Assembly: GCA_946547205.1 (NCBI GenBank)
Contig: CAMNPA010000012.1
Span: 1-11,649 of the forward strand
From: an uncultured Selenomonadales bacterium
GTDB lineage: Bacteria > Bacillota > Negativicutes > Selenomonadales > Selenomonadaceae
DNA: 11,649 bases
Direction: 5' to 3'
Positions within the stretch are counted from its first letter, which is position 1. Each line of letters begins with the position of its first letter. The translations under genes and the position numbers were made by a program. Positions 6,887 to 11,649 of this stretch are shown here, in pieces. Below the pieces are notes generated by a model. The model was not told the DNA's origin. It saw nothing but the letters and a program-made list of their open reading frames with translations, and did no database searches.

Positions 6887-7027
6887 AAAATTTTCTCCTT
6901 TCAGTTGCTGCCGGTTGTGAAGCCGTCAATTTCAACGGGCAAATTCTCCGCGAAGTGAAGTTCAGCACTCTGCGCGACGAGCTTATTTGTGATGTCGTCC
7001 TGCAAAAGATTTTTCTCCTTTCAGTTG
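6798..7027. repeat. Tandem duplication of about 119 bp across the nadK/hypothetical-gene junction
   Basis: Bases 6798-6908 and 6917-7027 are near-identical direct copies with a period of 119-120. Each copy holds, on the minus strand, a TGA stop, the AAGGAG ribosome site, the TTG start and about the first 30 codons of the hypothetical gene. Differences are one synonymous change (GAG/GAA), one Lys/Asn change, and small changes including a one-base length difference in the spacer between ribosome site and start. Confidence 0.92.
6901..7005 (-). pseudogene. Truncated 5' copy of the hypothetical gene (34-codon mini-ORF)
   Basis: The upstream copy of the tandem repeat keeps the TTG start (7003-7005) and an AAGGAG site, so it should be translated. 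It encodes MQDDITNKLVAQ through VEIDGF, then TTGSN and a TGA. The last residues come from the repeat junction, where nadK-like 3' sequence was copied. It starts 15 bases after nadK and stops 14 bases before the intact gene, so it could act as a translated leader or simply be a remnant. Confidence 0.7.
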
Positions 7028-7920
7028 CCGCTAGTCCACATTTTCGCCTTGAGCACGTCGTAATAATTTTTGTCGTCGAACTTGACAATCTGCGCGGTCG
7101 TCTTGGATTTGCGAACGACAATTTCATCGTTGGGCTGGACTTTGTGACTGACTTGCCCGTCAAGCGTGACGATCACATCTTGCATGGCGGAAACTTTGAT
7201 TAAAACTTCATCGTCTTCGCTCACGACGAGCGGTCGCATTTGGAACGTGTGCGCACAAATCGGCGTCAAGAGCACTGCGCGAATCATCGGATTGAGAATC
7301 GGGCCGCCTGCGCTCAATGAATAAGCCGTGGAACCTGTCGGGCTTGAGACAATAATTCCGTCGGCTTTGTAGTCCATCAAGTGCGTTTGATTGATATAAA
7401 GACCGAGCCGCAACATTCGGGCGACGCCGCCTTTCGTGATGACCACATCATTAATCGCATTGCCCAAAAATTTTTCGCCGAGTTCATTGCGAACGTAGCC
7501 GCTCAACAAAAGTCGACGCTCAACGCGATATTGTCCTGCCAAAATCTTGGCAAGACGCCCTTCAAGTTCACGCGGCTCAATGTCAGCCAAAAATCCCAAC
7601 GTGCCGAGATTGATGCCGCACACAGGAACATTTTGCTCACCGAATCTGCGACAAACGCCGAGCAAAGTTCCGTCGCCGCCGATTGAAAGTGCCATGTCAA
7701 CATGAACGCGTTCGACGCAGGGCAAGCCGTATTCTTCCTTGCGAAATTGACGAGCCTCGGTCGCGGGCATGACAAGTCGCACGTCCTTATTGTGATAGAA
7801 ATTAAAAATGCGGTCGACGATTTCGCCGGCGCGCCGTTTGCTCATGTTCGGGAAGACTGCCAACTGCATCATGCCCGCATCAACGCCGAACACTGTGCCG
7901 AAAACATTTGGTCTAGCCAT
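7021..7920 (-). CDS. nadK: NAD kinase
   Basis: 299 residues from the ATG at 7918-7920, preceded by GGAGAG at 6 bases; a TTG seven codons earlier lies before the ribosome site and overlaps the tlyA stop region, so it is rejected. The enzyme phosphorylates NAD to NADP using ATP or polyphosphate, in the cytosol. Seen: the catalytic GGDGT (81-85), INLGTLGFLADI (103-114), an NDVVITKGG segment (157-165) and the NAD-binding DGIIVSSPTGSTAYSLSAGG (187-206), all intact. The gene begins 17 bases after tlyA, the standard arrangement in Bacillota. Its TGA lies at the edge of the tandem repeat that follows. Confidence 0.97.
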   Translation of the reverse strand: MARPNVFGTVFGVDAGMMQLAVFPNMSKRRAGEIVDRIFNFYHNKDVRLVMPATEARQFRKEEYGLPCVERVHVDMALSIGGDGTLLGVCRRFGEQNVPVCGINLGTLGFLADIEPRELEGRLAKILAGQYRVERRLLLSGYVRNELGEKFLGNAINDVVITKGGVARMLRLGLYINQTHLMDYKADGIIVSSPTGSTAYSLSAGGPILNPMIRAVLLTPICAHTFQMRPLVVSEDDEVLIKVSAMQDVIVTLDGQVSHKVQPNDEIVVRKSKTTAQIVKFDDKNYYDVLKAKMWTSGN

Positions 7921-7937
7921 CGTTTGCTCTCCATTTA

Positions 7938-8735
7938 TCAATCCAATTCTGCGTGAGCCGTCTCGACGAGAGTAGAAATTTTTTCCGTGAAGTCAATCGA
8001 ATCTCCGACCTTCGACAAGTGCGCCAAATACTCGATGTTGCCTTCCGGACCTTTGACGGGCGAAAAATCCATGCCGCGAATTTTAAAGCCGACTGCCGCC
8101 GCAAAAGTCAGCACGCGTTCGATAACCGTTGCATGAATTTTTTTGTCACGGACGACGCCTTTTTTGCCGACGTGTTCACGACCTGCCTCGAATTGCGGTT
8201 TTATCAGCGCGACGACAGAGCCCGAATCAATCAGCACGTCAAAGACAATCGGCAAAACTTTTTCCAGCGAGATAAACGCCACGTCGATTGAAGCGAAGTC
8301 CAAATCGTCAAGAAAATCTGCGCGGGTGACGTTGCGAATGTTCGTGCGTTCCATGTTGACGACTTGAACGTTGCTGCGAAGTTTCCACGCCAGTTGCCCG
8401 TAGCCGACATCAATCGCGTAAACTTTTTTCGCGCCGTGTTGCAACATGCAATCGGTAAAGCCGCCCGTCGACGCGCCGACATCAACCGCAATTTTTCCGC
8501 TCAAAACGATTTTGAACACGTCGAGAGCTTTTTGAAGTTTCAAGCCGCCGCGACTTACAAAAGGCAATTCATCGCCGAGAACGCGAATTTCAGCGTCAAT
8601 CGGAATCAGAGTGCCCGCCTTGTCGATTTTCTGTCCGTTCACGAGAATTTTTCCAGCCATAATCATCGCCTTTGCACGAGCGCGGCTGTCGAAAATTTTT
8701 TTCTCCGTCAAGATAACGTCGAGTCGTTGTTTCAT
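7938..8735 (-). CDS. tlyA: TlyA family rRNA (cytidine-2'-O)-methyltransferase
   Basis: 265 residues, full length. Residues 1-60 form an S4 RNA-binding domain (RLDVILTEKKIFDSRARAK, then ILVNGQ), followed by FVSRGGLKLQKAL (59-71) and a Rossmann FtsJ-type methyltransferase domain with the SAM-binding DVGASTGGFTDCML (85-98), AIDVGYGQ and IKPQFEAG. TlyA enzymes methylate ribosomal RNA with SAM; members were once called hemolysins. The ATG (8733-8735) has only a weak GGTGA four bases away, contained in a 20-bp repeat. This start is the left edge of the 268-bp duplication, and an upstream frame ends at an ATGA overlap, which suggests that tlyA was once translationally coupled to dxs. Confidence 0.95.
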   Translation of the reverse strand: MKQRLDVILTEKKIFDSRARAKAMIMAGKILVNGQKIDKAGTLIPIDAEIRVLGDELPFVSRGGLKLQKALDVFKIVLSGKIAVDVGASTGGFTDCMLQHGAKKVYAIDVGYGQLAWKLRSNVQVVNMERTNIRNVTRADFLDDLDFASIDVAFISLEKVLPIVFDVLIDSGSVVALIKPQFEAGREHVGKKGVVRDKKIHATVIERVLTFAAAVGFKIRGMDFSPVKGPEGNIEYLAHLSKVGDSIDFTEKISTLVETAHAELD

Positions 8736-9123
8736 GTTGTCACCGTCAAAAAGCCGGCAACGTGACGTTGCATCCAGTTGGTTTGCTTTTTAGCGATTGA
8801 TAACCGCAACTTGTCATCGTACTTGAATGCTTTACGTTGTCACCGTCAAGAAGCCAAAAATTATTTCGTTGATTCGTTCGTGAATTCGTTGCGAAATTTT
8901 CCGAGCCGTCAATCCGCACAAATCCAAAAGTTCCGCGCGAGTGCCCTGCTCAACAAATTTGTCCGCAATGCCGAATCGTAGCAATGGCGTGGAAATTTTT
9001 CATGTTGTCACCGTCAAAAAGCCGGCAACGTGACGTTGCATCCAGTTGGTTTGCTTTTTAGCGATTGATAACCGCAACTTGTCATCGTACTTGAATGCTT
9101 TACGTTGTCACCGTCAAGAAGCC
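8736..9123. repeat. Four copies of a 20-bp repeat spaced 100 and 168 bp
   Basis: GTTGTCACCGTCAARAAGCC (R = A or G) occurs at 8736-8755, 8836-8855, 9004-9023 and 9104-9123. On the minus strand each encodes GFLTVTT: one set ends in TAA (dxs), the other in an ATGA overlapping a start codon. Between the members of each pair is an 80-base segment containing the 13-base palindrome CAACGTGACGTTG (8758-8770 and 9026-9038). The arrangement looks like an 80-base insertion flanked by a duplicated 20-mer, later duplicated again with its surroundings. Confidence 0.85.
8832..8999 (-). pseudogene. dxs: Duplicated 3' fragment of dxs (55 codons)
   Basis: Encodes the last 55 residues of DXP synthase, identical in protein sequence to the intact gene (KISTPLLRFGIADKF through the terminal GFLTVTT and TAA) but without any start of its own. 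The frame is closed just upstream by the duplication junction. It cannot make an active enzyme. An ATG at the junction (9001-9003) opens a different frame that stops after a short run. Confidence 0.9.
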
Positions 9124-11001
9124 AAAAATTATTTCGTTGATTCGTTCGTGAATTCGTTGCGAAATTTTCCGAGCCGTCAATCCGCACAAATCCAAAAGTT
9201 CCGCGCGAGTGCCCTGCTCAACGAATTTGTCCGCGATGCCGAATCGTAGCAATGGTGTTGAAATTTTTTCGTCCGCCAAAAATTCTGCGACTGCCGAGCC
9301 GAATCCGCCTGCCAACGTTCCTTCTTCGCACGTGACCAAAAGTTTTGTTGACCGCGCGAATTTTTTTATCAGCTCCGTATCGAGCGGCTTGATGAATCGA
9401 GCGTTGACGACGTTGACCGACAAATTTTTATCGCGCAAAAGTTTTGCCGCGTCGAGTGAAGTTTGAACCATCGTTCCGACCGCGAAAATTGTTGCGTCCG
9501 CCGAAGAGTGTTGCTCAAGAATTTCTGCCTTGCCCCACGGAATTTTTGACGGCTCCGTTTTGACGACGACGCCGCGACCTGCTCCGCGCGGATAACGAAT
9601 CGCGACGGGAAAATTTTTTTTGAACGCCGCGAAAATCATTTGCCGCAACTCGTTTTCGTCTTTTGGCGCGAGAATGTTCATGTTCGGGATTGTGCGCAGA
9701 TAAGCCAAATCGAACGCGCCGTGATGTGTCGCACCGTCTTCGCCGACGAGTCCCGCTCTGTCCAAACATAAAACGACGGGCAGATTTTGTAAGCAAACGT
9801 CGTGAAGAATTTGATCGTAGCCGCGTTGAAAAAACGTCGAATAAATCGCGACGACAGGTTTCAAGCCGCCCGCCGCCATTCCTGCTGCCAACGTTACCGC
9901 GTGTTCTTCGGCAATGCCAACGTCGAAAAATCTGCGCGGGAAAAATTCGGCGAACTTCTTCAAGCCCGTACCGGTCGGCATTGCGGCAGTTATCGCAACA
10001 ATTTTTTCGTCACGTGCGGCGCAGTCGATGACGGCTTGCGAAAAAATTTCGGTGTAACTCGGCGGAGACTTCTTCTTGAGAATTTGCCCGGTTGCCTTGT
10101 CGAATTTGCCGACGCCGTGAAATTTTTCGGGCGAATTTTCGGCGGGAGCGTAACCTTTGCCCTTCGTCGTGTGAACGTGAATTAAAACCGGCGCATCAAT
10201 CACATCGACACGAGAAAAAATATCGCGCATACTTTTAATGTCGTGACCGTCAAGCGGGCCAAGATACGTGAAACCTAAAGCCTCGAACAATGAGCCGGGC
10301 ACGATAGCCGATTTCAAACCGTGACGAACATTTTTTGCGGCGAGCAAAATTTTTTCGCTGATGTCGGGAAACGGAATGTTGCGGACGAATTCTTCAAACT
10401 CTCTCTTGGCGCGGTGATATTGCGGCTTAAGTCGAAGTTCCGAAAGATATTCCGACAGTGCGCCGACGTTTTTATCGATTGACATTTCGTTATCGTTGAG
10501 AATGACGAGCAACTTTTTTTTGAGCTGCCCGGCGTGATTGAGAGCCTCGAAAGCCTCTCCGCCTGTCAATGCACCGTCGCCGATGACTGCGATGACTCTG
10601 CGCGGGATTCGCTCAATTTCGGCGGCGATTAAAAGTCCCAATGCAGCACTTATGGACGTTGACGCGTGACCGACACCGAAAGAATCAAAAGGCGACTCGG
10701 CACGCTTTGGAAAGCCCGTAATGCCGCCCAAAGTCCGCAAAGTGTGGAAAGTGTCGCGTCGCCCTGTCAAAATTTTGTGCGTATAAGATTGATGACCAAC
10801 GTCCCAGACGAGTCGATCGCGGCTGAAGTCAAACACTGAATAAAGCGCAAGTGTCAGCTCGACCGTGCCCAGACTCGGTGCAAGATGTCCGCCGTTTTTC
10901 GCGACCGTCGTCAAGATTAGCTCGCGAATTTCGCCCGCCAACGTCTCAAGGTCAGTCAAGCTCATCTTTTGCAATTCGGCGGGTGAGCTCAATCTTTTCA
11001 A
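9100..11001 (-). CDS. dxs: 1-deoxy-D-xylulose-5-phosphate synthase
   Basis: About 633 residues, full length. The enzyme condenses pyruvate and glyceraldehyde 3-phosphate with thiamine diphosphate, the first step of the MEP isoprenoid pathway, in the cytosol. Seen: GGHLAPSLG (37-45), GHQSYTHK, the thiamine diphosphate motif starting at GDGALTGGE (141-149) and ending at LNDNEMSI (168-175), HTTKGKGY (277-284), the catalytic glutamate region FDVGIAEEHAVTLAAG (359-374), and GEDGATHHGAFD. The C terminus (GFLTVTT) falls inside the 20-bp repeat and the 268-bp duplication. The start is unusual: the TTG at 10999-11001 is 17 bases from the AAGGAG at 11019-11024, while in-frame ATT (11014-11016) and ATC (11011-11013) codons are 2 and 5 bases from it. 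It follows the secreted protein gene by 21 bases and precedes tlyA. Confidence 0.97.
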   Translation of the reverse strand: MKRLSSPAELQKMSLTDLETLAGEIRELILTTVAKNGGHLAPSLGTVELTLALYSVFDFSRDRLVWDVGHQSYTHKILTGRRDTFHTLRTLGGITGFPKRAESPFDSFGVGHASTSISAALGLLIAAEIERIPRRVIAVIGDGALTGGEAFEALNHAGQLKKKLLVILNDNEMSIDKNVGALSEYLSELRLKPQYHRAKREFEEFVRNIPFPDISEKILLAAKNVRHGLKSAIVPGSLFEALGFTYLGPLDGHDIKSMRDIFSRVDVIDAPVLIHVHTTKGKGYAPAENSPEKFHGVGKFDKATGQILKKKSPPSYTEIFSQAVIDCAARDEKIVAITAAMPTGTGLKKFAEFFPRRFFDVGIAEEHAVTLAAGMAAGGLKPVVAIYSTFFQRGYDQILHDVCLQNLPVVLCLDRAGLVGEDGATHHGAFDLAYLRTIPNMNILAPKDENELRQMIFAAFKKNFPVAIRYPRGAGRGVVVKTEPSKIPWGKAEILEQHSSADATIFAVGTMVQTSLDAAKLLRDKNLSVNVVNARFIKPLDTELIKKFARSTKLLVTCEEGTLAGGFGSAVAEFLADEKISTPLLRFGIADKFVEQGTRAELLDLCGLTARKISQRIHERINEIIFGFLTVTT

Positions 11002-11018
11002 CAGTCCCGTGATAATCG

Positions 11019-11024
11019 CTCCTT
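11019..11024 (-). promoter_or_regulatory. Ribosome binding site of dxs, overlapping the upstream stop codon
   Basis: AAGGAG directly overlaps the TAA (11023-11025) of the secreted protein gene, implying coupled translation. Its distance decides the dxs start: the nearest standard start codon in frame (TTG, 11001) is too far for normal spacing. Confidence 0.55.
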
Positions 11025-11523
11025 AAAGGTTCTCTGCATCAATTCGTTTGTAAAGTTTGCCTTCGACAATCAAGACTGCCTCGAAATATTCAACTTCGAT
11101 GAGCGAGCCGAGCGGAACTTCCTGCCAAACGACGTTATCGGTGGTGTAGTGCATATATTCGATAGGTTTATCGCTTGAGTTGAAAGAGTTGCGGTCGACG
11201 ATGCAATAATATCTGTTGTCGCCTTCCTTTTTGAATTGAATAACGGAAATGTCGTAGGAAAGGTCTTCGATGCCGGGCGGAACGTTGGTATTGTTGCGGT
11301 ACCAGTCAATCATGTTGTTGCGCCCGCGTTCGCTGTAGACTTGTTTGAAAGATGCGCTGAAGGTTGCGTCGTTGCCGTTGCGCGTGAGAACTTTAACGGT
11401 GCTTTGATCGATAAAAATCGTGTTGTCGTCGCCGTCAATGTAAATTTGATCCCAGCCTGCCGCCAATGCCGTAGCCGCGCTCATCACAAAGACAAGCAAC
11501 GTTGCCAAAAAAATTCTCTTCAT
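11023..11523 (-). CDS. Small secreted protein of unknown function
   Basis: 166 residues from the ATG at 11521-11523, preceded by AAGGAG at 9 bases; the frame is open farther upstream but with no ribosome site. Residues 1-22 form a clear signal peptide, MKRIFLATLLVFVMSAATALAA, with signal peptidase I site ALAA before GWD, so the product is exported. The mature 144 residues are soluble-looking: WDQIYIDGDDNTIFIDQSTV, a mixed-charge middle with a YYCIVDRNSF segment, and a C terminus VEGKLYKRIDAENL. The WxxI...D...YIDxxS style of the N-terminal part recalls small secreted Bacillota and Negativicutes proteins such as surface-adhesin-E-like domains, but I cannot confirm this. It lies directly upstream of dxs and is probably the first gene of that operon; no functional link is evident. 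Confidence 0.8.
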   Translation of the reverse strand: MKRIFLATLLVFVMSAATALAAGWDQIYIDGDDNTIFIDQSTVKVLTRNGNDATFSASFKQVYSERGRNNMIDWYRNNTNVPPGIEDLSYDISVIQFKKEGDNRYYCIVDRNSFNSSDKPIEYMHYTTDNVVWQEVPLGSLIEVEYFEAVLIVEGKLYKRIDAENL

Positions 11524-11649
11524 TACAAACCACTCCTTGAAAAAAATTTTATGTGTTCGCCGCGTAAATTCGACGCGCTCAAGTGAAAATCCTGTTGTGG
11601 AAAAATTTTTCAGCCGTCGAAGCCGCAAGCCGTCACGAAAAATTTTCAG
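11524..11649 (-). other. 5' region of the minus-strand operon
   Basis: 126 bases to the window edge, AT-rich near the gene. It should hold the promoter of the five-gene operon: a TAAAAT at about 40 bases upstream of the start is a possible -10, but no -35 at normal spacing is convincing. Two similar A/T blocks (around 11600-11612 and 11636-11649) form an imperfect direct repeat about 37 bases apart. Confidence 0.3.

Larger units (their letters stand above)
8733..9268. repeat. Perfectly tandem 268-bp duplication at the dxs/tlyA junction
   Basis: Bases 8733-9000 and 9001-9268 are head-to-tail copies of 268 bp with four mismatches (8955/9223, 8967/9235, 8988/9256, 8991/9259). Each contains the last 55 codons of dxs, about 100 bp of linker, and the tlyA start codon. 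All four mismatches lie in the 46 bases at the dxs-internal end, and all are third-position synonymous changes in the dxs frame. The outer copy completes the intact dxs; the inner copy leaves a dxs fragment ahead of tlyA. The 8736-9099 stretch holds no intact gene. Confidence 0.97.

Noticed and set aside
6843..7163. 106-codon minus-strand frame across the 119-bp repeat
   Set aside because: It is basic, low-complexity and out of frame with both nadK and the hypothetical gene, so it is a shadow.
8733..8810. Short leader peptide ending in MQRHVAGFLTVTT with ATGA overlap to tlyA
   Set aside because: The frame exists and could couple translation, but there is no clear ribosome site for its ATG, and the same sequence recurs in the other repeat unit where tlyA is absent; kept only as part of the insertion finding.
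8733..9123. CRISPR-like array from the four 20-bp repeats
   Set aside because: Spacing alternates 80 and 148 bases, the intervening sequences are themselves duplicated, and the repeats are explained by dxs C-terminal coding and tandem duplication. No cas genes are present.
8778..9249. Two nearly identical 67-codon plus-strand open frames
   Set aside because: They are antisense shadows of the duplicated dxs 3' end; their similarity simply reflects the 268-bp tandem repeat.
11524..11628. N-terminal extension of the secreted protein from a TTG at 11628
   Set aside because: It would bury the signal peptide behind 35 basic residues and lacks a ribosome site; the ATG at 11523 is well placed.

Overview
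The window looks like chromosomal DNA of an anaerobic Bacillota (Firmicutes), either Clostridia or Negativicutes. The evidence is a SCIFF six-cysteine peptide precursor, the conserved gene order dxs-tlyA-nadK, strong AGGAG-type ribosome binding sites with frequent TTG starts, and a hybrid histidine kinase with a Cache-like sensor region. Base composition looks moderate by eye. I see no rRNA, tRNA, phage, transposase or CRISPR. The placement below phylum is inference.

Left part (1-2171). The 3' part of a comM/yifB-type AAA+ gene (+) enters from outside the window and converges on a minus-strand pair: a long-chain polyprenyl diphosphate synthase followed 21 bases later by a 48-residue SCIFF precursor. 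A bidirectional terminator separates the two directions. The expected radical-SAM maturase of SCIFF is not next to it.

Middle (2179-6206). A broken remnant of a hypothetical gene lies between the divergent promoters of the polyprenyl synthase and of a plus-strand pair. That pair is a membrane-anchored BMP/PnrA-like binding protein overlapping by 8 bases a hybrid histidine kinase (Cache-like sensor, HisKA, HATPase, receiver, HPt). No transporter genes and no separate response regulator are present, so this looks like a binding-protein-assisted phosphorelay sensor rather than an uptake system. An 11-base direct repeat lies just upstream of its promoter. The pair ends in a second bidirectional terminator.

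Right part (6209-11523, all minus strand, transcribed right to left). A probable operon runs: small secreted protein, dxs, tlyA, nadK, hypothetical gene. It provides isoprenoid precursors (DXP synthase), rRNA 2'-O-methylation and NADP. DXP feeds the polyprenyl chains made by the synthase at 1142-2119, although the two lie in separate transcription units.

The most unusual structural trait is a set of three partial duplications at gene boundaries. They are a 268-bp tandem repeat across the dxs/tlyA junction, a tandem repeat of about 119 bp across the nadK/hypothetical junction, and a 182-bp copy of the hypothetical gene's 3' end placed 4 kb away. Six of the seven base differences that fall within coding frames in these repeats are synonymous. 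This suggests the copies derive from diverged functional alleles or paralogs, or that strains were mixed during assembly, rather than that dead copies drifted in place.
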